Source: an uncultured Clostridia bacterium
GTDB taxonomy: Bacteria > Bacillota > Clostridia > TANB77 > CAG-508
Assembly: GCA_944386415.1 (NCBI GenBank)
Contig: CALXAY010000012.1
Coordinates: 1-38,705, forward strand
Direction: 5' to 3'
Length of the DNA: 38,705 nt
The notes under the pieces are model-generated. The model made no database searches and was not told the DNA's origin. It saw only the letters and a program-made list of their open reading frames with translations. Within the stretch, counting starts at the first letter, position 1, and every line of letters starts with the position of its first letter. Position numbers and translations under genes: made by a program. This document shows, piece after piece, positions 8,551-17,264 of the stretch.

Positions 8551-8758
8551 ATGAAATGTCCAAAGTGTGGAAGTGAGAATATATCTAGTATAATAGATAC
8601 GAAGACACATACAAAGGGGTTTGATGGCGGAGATGCTTGTTGCCGGATACTTGCTTTTTGGATGGCCAGGAATACTTTGTGGCTTATGTGATACAGGAGA
8701 GACAACAACCAAAACCAGAACAACAAATATTTGTAATGATTGTGGAAATAGATTTTAA
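8551..8758 (+). CDS. Small zinc-ribbon membrane protein, read through one in-frame CGG (+1 frameshift)
   Basis: A CGGAGGAAAA site precedes the ATG. The first frame encodes MKCPKCGSENISS and on to residue 31 (GGDACC), then hits CGG at 8644-8646; unshifted translation would end at a TGA after 46 residues. Skipping the C gives GYLLFGWPGILCGLC, a glycine-rich hydrophobic segment typical of this zinc-ribbon family. The second zinc pair follows in NICNDCGNRF and then a TAA, for 68 aa in total. The restored stop overlaps the next start codon as TAATG, the classical coupling arrangement, independently supporting the shifted frame. Function is unknown; a Zn-binding membrane protein is likely. Confidence 0.8.
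8644..8646 (+). other. In-frame CGG +1 shift site in the zinc-ribbon gene
   Basis: Context is TGT TGC C GGA TAC. It precedes the glycine that begins the GYLLFG segment. The unshifted frame ends at TGA (8689-8691). Confidence 0.7.
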
Positions 8759-9120
8759 TGAAAAAAAGTACAAAAATCAAAACTTGGGCATTTTTTATGA
8801 GATTAGGAAGTAGATGCGGTTGCCATCAAAGAGAAGATAGGAGTTTTTTTATAAAAAATTGGCAGGTTCCAATATGCAGTAGATGTACAGGGATATTAAC
8901 AGGACAAGTTATAGGTATACTTTTATATATCTTTTCTTTTAAAATACCGTTTTATGTGGATTTACTATTTTTGACTATAATGTTTTTGGATTGGTTTATA
9001 CAATTTAAGAGGATAAAAGAATCTACTAATATTCGTAGGTTTATTACAGGAAATCTTGCTGGAATCGCACAGGTTAGTATTATAATAAAAATAATTTCAT
9101 GGATAATTAAAGCTTTTTAA
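8758..9120 (+). CDS. DUF2085 small membrane protein
   Basis: The 120-aa protein shows the DUF2085 signature: GCHQREDRSFFIKNWQVPIC followed by SRCTGI, with conserved Cys, His and Arg residues. Two or three membrane helices follow (from about residue 45). The molecular function of this family is not known. The start codon overlaps the stop of the zinc-ribbon gene (TAATG), so its translation probably depends on ribosomes that complete the +1 shift upstream. Confidence 0.8.
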   Translation: MKKSTKIKTWAFFMRLGSRCGCHQREDRSFFIKNWQVPICSRCTGILTGQVIGILLYIFSFKIPFYVDLLFLTIMFLDWFIQFKRIKESTNIRRFITGNLAGIAQVSIIIKIISWIIKAF

Positions 9121-9133
9121 GGGGGAGAGTTTT

Positions 9134-9691
9134 TTGGAAGAAAGTATAGCACTTGTTAAGTACGAAAAATTATCCACAAAAGAAAAATTAATTATGTACT
9201 TTTTAATATATTCATTTATAGGTTGGGTCTTAGAATCTTTTTATGCAGTTTTGGTATTAGGACATTTTGTAAAAAGAGGTTTTCTTTTTGGACCAATTTG
9301 TCCTATTTATGGATTTGGAGCAGTAATATTTATACTTATTTTTGATGGACTAAAAGGACATAATTTAAAGAAGTTTTTTATATCAATGATAGTGTTTTCA
9401 ATGTTTGAATTTGCAGCTTCTTGGATATTAGAGTTGGTTTTTAACTTAAGGTGGTGGGATTATTCTAACGCGATGTTTAATATACAAGGACGAATTTGTT
9501 TAAGCTTTTCTATTGTTTGGGGACTAGCAGGAATAATATTTTCTAATTATTTACACCCATTTATAGAAAAGAAAACTGAAAAATTTTTGCAAAAGATAGC
9601 TTTTCCTATACAAAGAGCAACGATATATGCTTTAGCATCTGTACTAGTAGGTGATTTTATTTTATCTAGTGTAAAATATATAATGTTTTAA
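9134..9691 (+). CDS. Putative ABC-transporter permease-like membrane protein (CmpB family)
   Basis: The 185-aa protein has about five membrane helices and the family hallmarks YFLIYSFIGWVLESFYAV, KRGFLFGPICPIYGFGA and WWDYSNAMFNIQGRICL. It begins at TTG (9134) with GGGGGAGAG just upstream. Proteins of this family are labelled ABC permeases in databases but lack a demonstrated transport partner, and none is encoded nearby. It is likely the last gene of the operon started at 8551, ending at a strong terminator. Confidence 0.75.
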   Translation: MEESIALVKYEKLSTKEKLIMYFLIYSFIGWVLESFYAVLVLGHFVKRGFLFGPICPIYGFGAVIFILIFDGLKGHNLKKFFISMIVFSMFEFAASWILELVFNLRWWDYSNAMFNIQGRICLSFSIVWGLAGIIFSNYLHPFIEKKTEKFLQKIAFPIQRATIYALASVLVGDFILSSVKYIMF

Positions 9692-9717
9692 AGAGTAGCT
9701 AAAAGCTACTCTTTTTT
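9691..9717. terminator. Bidirectional terminator
   Basis: AAGAGTAGCT/AGCTACTCTT forms a perfect stem with a 3-base loop and a T-run on the plus strand. It lies between convergent genes and overlaps the stop codon of the minus-strand gene. Confidence 0.85.
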
Positions 9718-10788
9718 AGTGTTTTCTACACTTGCTAAATTATTATTAGAAGTTTCATTATTTTCTTCTTCTGGTATTAATGTATTTATATCTAATTTGC
9801 CTAAAGTATAATTCAAAATATCTAAACTAATATTTGCAATTACTTTATCAGAATCTGTGATATTTTTGGTAAAAATTCCAACTAAATAAGTTTTCTTACC
9901 ATATACAATTCCATAATCGTGAACATATCCAGAATAACTTCCATATTTATGTGCAACATCATAGTCGGTTATATATTCTTTTAGATACATTTCCATTGAA
10001 GATTTTTTCATATCTTCTATTAGCTTTTGATAAGAATCTTTATGTTCATATAAATAATTTATTACATCATAATAAAATCCTGCTGAAGCGATATTATTAC
10101 TATAAAAATCTTCTGGAAATGTTTCATCAGAATATTTAGTAATACTTCTTCTTGTTTTTGAATAACCTAAATTTCCAATTAAAATATTTATAGCAGTATT
10201 GTCACTATTTACAATAGTTTGTTCTAATAAATATCCAAGTGGCACTTTATCTCCAACTGAATATAAAGAAGCTGTTGTACCTCCGCCAGATTCGTAATCT
10301 CCTTGCTCGTAAAGTAGACCAGTATCAGTAGTATATGTGCCTTCATTTATTTTGTCATAGTAGTACATGGCTATTGGAACTTTTACAGTACTTGCTGCTG
10401 TGAAATACCAATCATCATTATAGAAATAATATTTCTTATCATCTATATTATAATAGAAAAATGAAAAATTTTTTTCTGAAAAGCCATATTTATCCATCTC
10501 AGACTCTATTAAAATTCTTAAATTTTCATCTTCCATAGGTTCTACCTCTTTTGGTATCTCAGGTTCAGGTTCAGGCGTAGTTGTTGTTTCTTGAACTAAT
10601 GTATTATTATTTTCATTTGTTGATGCTATGCTTTTAGTATCTGTTGCAGGTACTAAAAAATCAAAAATAATGCATAAAATAACCAAAGAAAACAACACGA
10701 ACCAAAGTGATTTTTTAAATTTTGGTTTTCGATTATAACCGTGGTTTTGCATGTTTTCCTTTTGACAAGAAAAATCATCTCCATTCAT
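9706..10788 (-). CDS. Membrane-anchored class A beta-lactamase-like serine hydrolase
   Basis: The 360-aa protein has a short cytosolic start, one membrane helix (about 28-47), a Thr/Pro/Glu-rich linker and a serine beta-lactamase-fold domain. The active-site motif SxxK appears as STVK in FTAASTVKVPIAMYYY. The SDN loop appears in TIVNSDNTAINIL. The KTG box appears as KYG in AHKYGSYSGYVHD. An omega-loop catalytic Glu is not evident, so peptidase, esterase or wall-binding activity is as plausible as true lactamase activity. The start is uncertain: the ATG at 10788 lacks a ribosome-binding site, while an internal ATG at 10752 has AAAAGGA just before it. Confidence 0.75.
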   Translation of the reverse strand: MNGDDFSCQKENMQNHGYNRKPKFKKSLWFVLFSLVILCIIFDFLVPATDTKSIASTNENNNTLVQETTTTPEPEPEIPKEVEPMEDENLRILIESEMDKYGFSEKNFSFFYYNIDDKKYYFYNDDWYFTAASTVKVPIAMYYYDKINEGTYTTDTGLLYEQGDYESGGGTTASLYSVGDKVPLGYLLEQTIVNSDNTAINILIGNLGYSKTRRSITKYSDETFPEDFYSNNIASAGFYYDVINYLYEHKDSYQKLIEDMKKSSMEMYLKEYITDYDVAHKYGSYSGYVHDYGIVYGKKTYLVGIFTKNITDSDKVIANISLDILNYTLGKLDINTLIPEEENNETSNNNLASVENTKKE

Positions 10789-10844
10789 ATTATCTATTGT
10801 ATATTTTTATTATAACAGAAAATAATAAAAAAAATCCATTTAAA

Positions 10845-10873
10845 TTGAAATATTTTAAAAAAAATTATATAAT
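10845..10873 (+). promoter_or_regulatory. Sigma-A-type promoter of the acetyltransferase
   Basis: TTGAAA (10845-10850), 17-base spacer, TATAAT (10868-10873), 28 bases before the ATG. Confidence 0.7.
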
Positions 10874-10901
10874 GAGAAAAACAAGTAGGAGGAGTAAACT
10901 T

Positions 10902-11456
10902 ATGACAGAAAAAGAAAAAAGAGACAATGGAGAACTTTACAATGCAAATTATGATAAATTTCTTAAGGAAGAAATGTTAAAGACCAAAGAGTTATGTTTT
11001 AAATATAATAATCTAGAACCATCAAGGCAAAGTGAAAGAAAAAAACTTCTAAAAGATATATTAGGTAAAACAAAAGAAAATTTATTAATAGAATCTAATT
11101 TTTATTGTGATTATGGATACAATATTTCTGTTGGAGAAAATTTTTATATGAACCATAATGGTGTTATATTAGATGGAGCAAAAGTTCACTTTGGAGATAA
11201 TGTTTTCATTGGACCTAATTGTGGCTTTTATACAGCAGGACATCCATTAGAAGTAGATCTAAGAAACAAAGGTTTAGAATATGCAAAACCAATCATAGTA
11301 GGAGACAATGTATGGATTGGTGGAAATGTAACAGTTCTTCCAGGAGTGACCATTGGTAATAATGTAATAATAGGAGCAGGAAGTGTTGTAACACATGATA
11401 TACCTTCAAATGTAATGGCATATGGAAATCCTTGTAGAATAATAAAAGAAATGTAA
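10902..11456 (+). CDS. Maltose/galactoside O-acetyltransferase family protein
   Basis: The 184-aa acetyl-CoA-dependent acetyltransferase has the family's usual length. The N-terminal Mac domain (EKEKRDNGELYNANYDKFL) is followed by a left-handed beta-helix of hexapeptide repeats (about 75-180). FYTAGHPLEVDLR contains the catalytic histidine, and GNPCRIIKEM ends the protein as in the family. The physiological acceptor is uncertain, as for most homologues. The ATG at 10902 follows AGGAGGAG and fits the family N-terminus; the longer open frame upstream is excluded because it runs through the promoter. Confidence 0.9.
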   Translation: MTEKEKRDNGELYNANYDKFLKEEMLKTKELCFKYNNLEPSRQSERKKLLKDILGKTKENLLIESNFYCDYGYNISVGENFYMNHNGVILDGAKVHFGDNVFIGPNCGFYTAGHPLEVDLRNKGLEYAKPIIVGDNVWIGGNVTVLPGVTIGNNVIIGAGSVVTHDIPSNVMAYGNPCRIIKEM

Positions 11457-11471
11457 ATAATAAATTTAATA

Positions 11472-11513
11472 AAAATAGCCATACTATATATAAAATATAA
11501 AGGAGGCTATTTT
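11472..11513 (+). terminator. Hairpin containing the DUF1540 ribosome-binding site
   Basis: AAAATAGCC (11472-11480) pairs perfectly with GGCTATTTT (11505-11513). The 3' arm includes part of AGGAGG (11501-11506) and ends directly at the next ATG (11514). It can act as a weak terminator for the acetyltransferase and as a cover for the DUF1540 start. Confidence 0.55.
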
Positions 11514-11678
11514 ATGGAAAAAAACCAAAAAATAAATTGTACAGTAAGTAGTTGTAAATATAATGATGGAAATAATCAAGAATGTGTGCTTCAGCAAATA
11601 ACAGTTACGCAAGTAAAAAACTGTAATACAAAAAAGAAAGATGAATCAATGTGTGGAAGTTATGAAAATAATAATTAG
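11514..11678 (+). CDS. DUF1540 small cysteine-rich protein
   Basis: A 54-aa protein whose N-terminus INCTVSSCKYNDGNNQECVL fits DUF1540 (CxxxxCxYn followed by C), with two further Cys residues near residues 37 and 47. AGGAGG lies 7 bases before the ATG. DUF1540 proteins are common in spore-forming Clostridia and Bacilli and probably bind a metal, but their role is unknown. The ribosome-binding site sits in a hairpin and a terminator follows, so it forms a single-gene unit or a readthrough unit with the acetyltransferase. Confidence 0.75.
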   Translation: MEKNQKINCTVSSCKYNDGNNQECVLQQITVTQVKNCNTKKKDESMCGSYENNN

Positions 11679-11686
11679 AAATATAT

Positions 11687-11717
11687 AATAAGGTGATTTT
11701 GATTGCCTTATTTTTTT
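11687..11717 (+). terminator. Intrinsic terminator after DUF1540 gene
   Basis: AATAAGG/CCTTATT stem with a 12-base loop, followed by a T-run. The remaining bases to 11898 hold no gene that I can see. Confidence 0.75.
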
Positions 11718-11898
11718 CTTTTAAAAAATTAAAAATAATACATATTTTTTGTATTAAGCCAAACACTGAATTTAATGCATATTACAAAAATCTTTTTACA
11801 TAAATAATTAATTTAAGATGTCATTTGTACTCCTTGCGAGAGTAAGAAAATAGAGAATAAAGTTATAAGAAAAAATAATAAAATATTTTATCAAAATT

Positions 11899-11928
11899 GT
11901 TGCAATTGCAACTTGTATGTTATATAAA
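11899..11928 (+). promoter_or_regulatory. nrdDG promoter with palindromic operator
   Basis: TTGCAA (11900-11905), 17-base spacer, TATAAA (11923-11928). The -35 lies inside a perfect 14-base palindrome GTTGCAATTGCAAC (11899-11912), so a dimeric repressor or redox regulator could control it. It does not match the NrdR box I know; a Rex-like site is a loose possibility. Confidence 0.5.
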
Positions 11929-11979
11929 TTATATATATTATAATACCAGAAATAATTTATGGAGGGGGTAACAAAAGAA

Positions 11980-14145
11980 ATGAAAGTAGTAAAAAGAGAT
12001 GATAGTATTGTAGATTTTGACAGACAAAAAATAAAAGAAGCAATAGGTAAAGCAAATAATGAGGTAAAAGGGAGGGAAAGAGCTACAAAAGAACAAATTG
12101 ATGAGATTGTTGAATATATAGAAGGATTAAATAAAAAAAGAATATTAGTTGAAGACATTCAAGATATTATTGAAGAAAAACTAATGGAATTTGACAAATA
12201 TAAATTAGCTAAAAAATATATTACATATAGATATAAAAGAGAATTAGTAAGAAAAGCAAATACAACAGACCAGACAATCAAAGAATTAATTGAAGGTGAG
12301 AATGAATATTGGAATAACGAAAACTCTAATAAAAATGCAGAAGTTGTAACAACACAAAGAGATTATTTAGCAGGAATAACAAGTACAGATATAACAAGAA
12401 GATTTTTACTTCCTGAAGATATAGTAAAAGCACATGATGAAGGAATTATACATTTTCATGATGCTGATTATTTTGCACAAAATGCTCTTCATAATTGTGA
12501 ATTAATAAATTTAGAAGATATGCTTCAAAATGGAACAATTATAAACGGAGTAATGATAGAAAAGCCACATAGATTTATTACAGCAGCAACAATTGCAACA
12601 CAAATTATCTTGGCAGTTACGTCATCTAGCTATGGAGGTGCAACAATATCACTTACACATTTAGCACCATTTATAAAAAGTAGCTATGAAAAGTATTATA
12701 AAAAATATCAAGATAGGCATATGTCTAAAGAAGATTGTAAAAAATATGCTAAGCAAGATACCAAAAAAGAAATTGAAGATGGAGTACAAACATTTAATTA
12801 TCAAGTAAATTCTATGACAAATACAAATGGACAAGCACCATTTCTATCAGTGTTTATGTATTTAGGTGAAACAGATGAATATAAAGAAGAACTTGCAATG
12901 CTAATTGAAGAATTTTTAAAACAAAGAATAGTTGGATTTAAAAATGAAAAAGGTGTATATATAACTCCAGCATTTCCAAAACTACTATATGTTCTTGAAG
13001 AAGATAATATCCATGAAGATAGTAAATATTGGTATTTAACAAAACTTGCTGCTGAGTGTACAGCAAAAAGAATGGTTCCAGATTATATTTCTGAGAAAAA
13101 AATGTTAGAATATAAAATAGATAAAAATGGTAATGGAAATTGTTACCCTTGTATGGGATGCAGGTCATTCTTAACACCTTACGTTGATCCTGTAACTAAT
13201 AAACCAAAATATTATGGAAGATTTAATCAAGGTGTAGTTACTATAAATTTACCTGATATTGCTCTATCATCAGATGGAGATATGGACAAATTTTGGAAGA
13301 TATTTGACAGAAGATTAGAGTTATGTCATAGAGCATTGCAAATAAGACATAAACGTTTAGCTAAAGTAACAAGTGATGTAGCACCTATTCTTTGGCAACA
13401 TGGAGCATTAGCAAGACTTGGAAAAGGAGAATCAATTCATGAATTATTACATCATGGATATTCAACAATTTCACTTGGATATGCAGGGTTATATGAATGT
13501 GTTAAATTTATGACAGGACATTCACATACTGATAATGGAAAAGGTAAAGAATTTGGATTAGCAGTAATGCAACATTTAAATGATGCAACAAATAAATGGA
13601 AAAAAGAAGAAGATATTGATTATTCTGTATATGGCTCACCAATTGAGTCAACAACATATAAATTTGCAAAATGTTTAAAGCAGAGATTTGGTACAGTAAA
13701 AGGAATAACAGATAGAAATTATGTTACAAATTCTTATCATGTACCTGTTTTTGAAGAAATTGACGCTTTTTCTAAATTACAATTAGAAAGCGAATTTCAA
13801 AGATTAAGCCCAGGTGGAGCAATTTCATATATTGAAACTCCAAACTTACAAAATAATTTAGATTCAATACTAGAAGTAATGAAATTTATTTATGATAATA
13901 TTATGTATGCAGAATTAAATACAAAATCTGATTATTGTCAAAAATGTGGTTATACAGGAGAAATCCTAATTGATGAAGAATTAGAATGGTATTGTCCAAA
14001 TTGTGGTAATAGAGATCATAATACTTTAAATGTTGCAAGACGTACTTGTGGTTATATTGGAACTAATTTCTGGAATAAAGGAAGAACACAAGAAATAAAA
14101 GAAAGAGTTCTACATTTAGATAATAAGGTGGCAGAAAGAGTATGA
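11980..14145 (+). CDS. nrdD: Anaerobic (class III) ribonucleoside-triphosphate reductase
   Basis: The 721-aa glycyl-radical enzyme makes deoxyribonucleotides under anaerobiosis. An N-terminal ATP-cone (MKVVKRDDSIVDFDRQKI, about 1-95) gives allosteric control. The catalytic barrel follows, with the conserved Cys-rich stretch NCYPCMGCRSF. The C-terminal zinc site uses two CxxC pairs (CQKCGYTG, CPNCGNRD). The glycyl-radical loop ARRTCGYIG places the radical at about Gly691. The ATG at 11980 is chosen because it matches the family N-terminus and follows a GGAGGGGG stretch; the ATG at 11959 lies in front of that stretch. The stop overlaps nrdG by 4 bases. Confidence 0.95.
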   Translation: MKVVKRDDSIVDFDRQKIKEAIGKANNEVKGRERATKEQIDEIVEYIEGLNKKRILVEDIQDIIEEKLMEFDKYKLAKKYITYRYKRELVRKANTTDQTIKELIEGENEYWNNENSNKNAEVVTTQRDYLAGITSTDITRRFLLPEDIVKAHDEGIIHFHDADYFAQNALHNCELINLEDMLQNGTIINGVMIEKPHRFITAATIATQIILAVTSSSYGGATISLTHLAPFIKSSYEKYYKKYQDRHMSKEDCKKYAKQDTKKEIEDGVQTFNYQVNSMTNTNGQAPFLSVFMYLGETDEYKEELAMLIEEFLKQRIVGFKNEKGVYITPAFPKLLYVLEEDNIHEDSKYWYLTKLAAECTAKRMVPDYISEKKMLEYKIDKNGNGNCYPCMGCRSFLTPYVDPVTNKPKYYGRFNQGVVTINLPDIALSSDGDMDKFWKIFDRRLELCHRALQIRHKRLAKVTSDVAPILWQHGALARLGKGESIHELLHHGYSTISLGYAGLYECVKFMTGHSHTDNGKGKEFGLAVMQHLNDATNKWKKEEDIDYSVYGSPIESTTYKFAKCLKQRFGTVKGITDRNYVTNSYHVPVFEEIDAFSKLQLESEFQRLSPGGAISYIETPNLQNNLDSILEVMKFIYDNIMYAELNTKSDYCQKCGYTGEILIDEELEWYCPNCGNRDHNTLNVARRTCGYIGTNFWNKGRTQEIKERVLHLDNKVAERV

Positions 14146-14633
14146 GATATAATTTAGTTAGAAAAATGGATATATCAAATGGACCAGGAGTAAGAGTGTC
14201 TGTATTTATGCAAGGATGCACATTTCATTGCAAAAATTGTTTTAATCCTGAAACATGGGATTTTAAAGGTGGAAAAGAATTTACAAATGATACAATAAAA
14301 ACTATATTAGATTTGTGTAATAGAGATTATATAAAAGGTTTATCTATCTTAGGAGGAGAACCAATGCATCCTACAAATATAGATGGAACAACTGAACTTG
14401 CAAAAGCATTTAAAGAAAAATTTCCAAATAAGAATATCTGGGTATGGAGCGGATTTAATTTTGAAAAGGATTTAAAAGAAAAAGAAGTATTAAAATATAT
14501 TGATGTATTAATAGATGGACAATATGTAGATGAACTTCATGACCCAACACTTAAGTGGAGAGGCTCATCAAACCAAAGGGTTATAGATGTTAAAAAATCA
14601 TTAAAGGATAATAAAACTATTTTAATGATATAG
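14142..14633 (+). CDS. nrdG: Anaerobic ribonucleotide reductase activating protein (radical SAM)
   Basis: This 163-aa radical-SAM activase installs the glycyl radical on NrdD. The CxxxCxxC iron-sulfur motif appears in QGCTFHCKNCFNPE. The GGEP motif is LSILGGEPMHP, and VWSGF follows. Length is typical. The start codon overlaps the nrdD stop (ATGA), so the two are coupled in one operon ending at the terminator at 14637. Confidence 0.95.
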   Translation: MRYNLVRKMDISNGPGVRVSVFMQGCTFHCKNCFNPETWDFKGGKEFTNDTIKTILDLCNRDYIKGLSILGGEPMHPTNIDGTTELAKAFKEKFPNKNIWVWSGFNFEKDLKEKEVLKYIDVLIDGQYVDELHDPTLKWRGSSNQRVIDVKKSLKDNKTILMI

Positions 14634-14636
14634 TAT

Positions 14637-14674
14637 AAGAAGGAGTTGTTAAGTAATTAACAGCTTCTTTTTTT
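14637..14674 (+). terminator. Intrinsic terminator of nrdDG
   Basis: An imperfect stem AAGAAGGAGTTGTTAA / TTAACAGCTTCTT with a short loop is followed by T7. Confidence 0.75.
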
Positions 14675-14706
14675 AAGAAAAAATAGTTAAAGCTTTAAAC
14701 TTAATG

Positions 14707-14735
14707 TTGTTATATAGTCTAAAATGTGATATGCT
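14707..14735 (+). promoter_or_regulatory. Sigma-A-type promoter of the DUF402 gene
   Basis: TTGTTA (14707-14712), 17-base spacer, TATGCT (14730-14735). Confidence 0.5.
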
Positions 14736-14785
14736 ATTATATATAACTTAATTATACAATAAAATAAAAATGGAGAATAAAAATA

Positions 14786-15292
14786 ATGAATAGAAAATTA
14801 ATTAGTAAAACATATTTAAAAGATGTTAATAAATATGAATTAAATTTTTACTTTGATAATAAAGACTATTATCTTGCAATAAAGAAATTTATAAATGTAG
14901 AAAAACCATTTATCTTACAGTCAGGAGTATGTTTAATTGATAATGGTTATTATATGGCAGAAGTAATTCCAAAAAAGGAAAATTATATAATGAGAATTTA
15001 TTTTAATGAAAAAAAGGAAAGGATAGAATATTATTTTGATGTTACATTGAAAAATGGTTTAGATGAAAAAAGTAATATTCCATATTATGATGATTTGTAT
15101 TTAGATGTTACAATTAATAGAAATGGAGAGGTAAAAGTTTTAGATGAAGATGAATTATTGGAGGCCTTAAATAGAAAAGAAATTTCTGAAGATGAATATA
15201 ATCTAGCAAATAAAACAAAAGAATCATTATTAGAAAGCATTATAAACAAAAATAATAAATATATGGATTTAGATTTAGAAGAATATTTATAA
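14786..15292 (+). CDS. DUF402 domain protein
   Basis: The 168-aa protein matches DUF402 (FomD-like) in its order of conserved features: a charged N-terminal strand region, a YYFDVT motif, PYYDDLYLDVTI, then GEVKVLDEDELLEALNRKEI leading into a C-terminal helix. Family members with known activity are nucleotide-hydrolysing barrels using the conserved Tyr/Asp residues, but the substrate here is unknown. GGAGAA precedes the start. The downstream ABC genes begin 33 bases later and may be co-transcribed. Confidence 0.75.
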   Translation: MNRKLISKTYLKDVNKYELNFYFDNKDYYLAIKKFINVEKPFILQSGVCLIDNGYYMAEVIPKKENYIMRIYFNEKKERIEYYFDVTLKNGLDEKSNIPYYDDLYLDVTINRNGEVKVLDEDELLEALNRKEISEDEYNLANKTKESLLESIINKNNKYMDLDLEEYL

Positions 15293-15325
15293 TAGACAAA
15301 GAAGAATAAAAAGGAGGAGAAACTG

Positions 15326-16084
15326 ATGATTACAGTAGAACATGTAACAAAGAAGTTTGTTAGAAACAAAAACAAAAAAGAAAAAGAAGTTTTTTTAGCA
15401 GACAATGATATCACATTTGATGCAAATGATGGAGAAATAATTGGAATATTAGGTCCAAACGGAGCAGGGAAAACAACGCTACTTAGAATGATAGCAGGAA
15501 TATTAGAACCAACACAAGGAAAAATAAGCTTTGATGGAATGAATTATAAGAATAATGAAATAGAAATTAAGCAAAATATAGCTTATTTATCAGGAAATAC
15601 AAAGATATACGATACACTATCAACTTATGAATTATTAAAAATGTGTTGTGATATATATGGAGTAGATAAAGAAAGTAGTGAAAAGAGAATAAAAGAAATT
15701 ACAAAAGTATTAGGAATGGAACAATTTTTATATAACAAAATTGCAAATTTATCAACAGGTCAAACTCAAAAAGTAAATTTAGCAAGATGTTTAGTACATA
15801 ACCCTAAATACTATATTCTAGACGAAGCTACAACAGGATTAGACATAATATCTAGTCAAATAATATTAAACTTCATCAAACAAGAAAGAGATAAAGGAAA
15901 AACAATAATTTATTCAACACATTACATGGAAGAAGCAGAAAATATATGTAATAGAGTAATTATGATAAACAAAGGAAAGATAGTAAAAGCTGGAACACCA
16001 GAAGAAATCAAAAAAGATACAAATACTAGCAATTTAAGAGATGCGTTTTTTACATTGATAGGAGGTGTTTCAGATGAAGAATAA
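15326..16084 (+). CDS. ABC transporter ATP-binding protein, NatA-like
   Basis: The 252-aa ATPase has Walker A GPNGAGKT (43-50), a variant signature LSTGQTQKV (about 141-149) and Walker B YYILDEATTGLD, and the switch His lies in STHYMEEAE. The combination of ATPase plus a six-helix ABC-2 permease with an internal extracytoplasmic domain resembles the NatAB sodium exporter. Transport of other compounds is possible. AGGAGG lies upstream of the ATG. It overlaps the permease gene by 11 bases. Confidence 0.85.
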   Translation: MITVEHVTKKFVRNKNKKEKEVFLADNDITFDANDGEIIGILGPNGAGKTTLLRMIAGILEPTQGKISFDGMNYKNNEIEIKQNIAYLSGNTKIYDTLSTYELLKMCCDIYGVDKESSEKRIKEITKVLGMEQFLYNKIANLSTGQTQKVNLARCLVHNPKYYILDEATTGLDIISSQIILNFIKQERDKGKTIIYSTHYMEEAENICNRVIMINKGKIVKAGTPEEIKKDTNTSNLRDAFFTLIGGVSDEE

Positions 16085-17222
16085 TTTGTGGAATATATTA
16101 AAAAAAGAGCTTCGAGAATTATTTAGAGATAAAAAGTCTTTAGCAATGATGCTTGTAATACCAATATTTATACCACTTTTAGTGATTGGAATGTCAGCAT
16201 TATTTGAATCACAAGTTAGTAAAGATGTAAGTGAATATAACAAAATTGGTTTTGCTTATGAAATGACAGAAGAGGAAAAAAGTATTGCTAAAGAAATGAA
16301 TATTGAAATCATAAATGGAAATGAAGAAGAATTAAAAGAAAAATACGATAATGGAGAGATTAACCTTTATATAACAAAACAAGACAGCAAATACATTATA
16401 AATACAGATGGCTCTGATAATAGCACATTTGCAAGTAGTTTAATTGAAAACTATTTTAATACATATAAACAATATCTGCAACAAAGCTATTTACAAGAAA
16501 ACAATATAAACCCAAATGAAGTATTAAATATTATAATAGTTGAAGAAAATGTTTTAGAGCAAGATAATTACTTTGCAAACTATATTAAAAATTATGCTTT
16601 TCTTTTCATAATGATGGCAATAACAGTTTCAGCAACGTACCCAGCAACAGATACAACAGCAGGTGAAAGAGAAAGAGGAACATTAGAAACATTACTTACA
16701 TTTCCAATAAAAAGCAAAGATATAATTGTAGGAAAGTTTTTAGGAGTTACAGTATCATCAATTATTACAGGATTAATAAGTTTAGCTTTAGCAATAATAT
16801 CATTAATGATTACAAAGAATATGTTTAGCATTTATGAAGGAGTGGATATAATGTATTCACCGATTACAATACTATTTGCAGTAATTGTAATAATAGCATA
16901 TTCATTCTTTATAAGTGGTCTATGTATTGCTATTGCAAGTACATCTAAAACATTTAAAGAAGCTCAAAGTGCTTTAACACCTCTAACATTTATATCATTT
17001 TTTCCTGGTATGATAGCATTTATGATGGGAATAACAACAACACCAATACTTTCAATAGTACCATTTTTGAACTTCACTTTGATATTTACAGATATAAATA
17101 ATGGAACAATTAATTTATTAAATATTGTTTTGATGGCTATATCTACAATTATTTATATAAGTTTAGTATTCTCATATATTATAAAGCAATATAAATCAGA
17201 AAAAGTATTATTTGCAGAATAA
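16074..17222 (+). CDS. ABC-2 type permease, NatB-like
   Basis: The 382-aa membrane protein has one N-terminal helix (LAMMLVIPIFIPLLVIGM), a ~120-residue outside domain and five more helices. The segment DTTAGERERGTLETLLTFPI is the conserved coupling region of the NatB/CcmB-type ABC-2 permeases. The ATG at 16074 follows AGGAGGTG; a GTG at 16065 lies inside that site. It works with the ATPase encoded just upstream. No terminator is obvious after the stop. Confidence 0.85.
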   Translation: MKNNLWNILKKELRELFRDKKSLAMMLVIPIFIPLLVIGMSALFESQVSKDVSEYNKIGFAYEMTEEEKSIAKEMNIEIINGNEEELKEKYDNGEINLYITKQDSKYIINTDGSDNSTFASSLIENYFNTYKQYLQQSYLQENNINPNEVLNIIIVEENVLEQDNYFANYIKNYAFLFIMMAITVSATYPATDTTAGERERGTLETLLTFPIKSKDIIVGKFLGVTVSSIITGLISLALAIISLMITKNMFSIYEGVDIMYSPITILFAVIVIIAYSFFISGLCIAIASTSKTFKEAQSALTPLTFISFFPGMIAFMMGITTTPILSIVPFLNFTLIFTDINNGTINLLNIVLMAISTIIYISLVFSYIIKQYKSEKVLFAE

Positions 17223-17264
17223 GATTGTTAAATTAATAAAGCAAAAGCCTAATATTATACAAAA

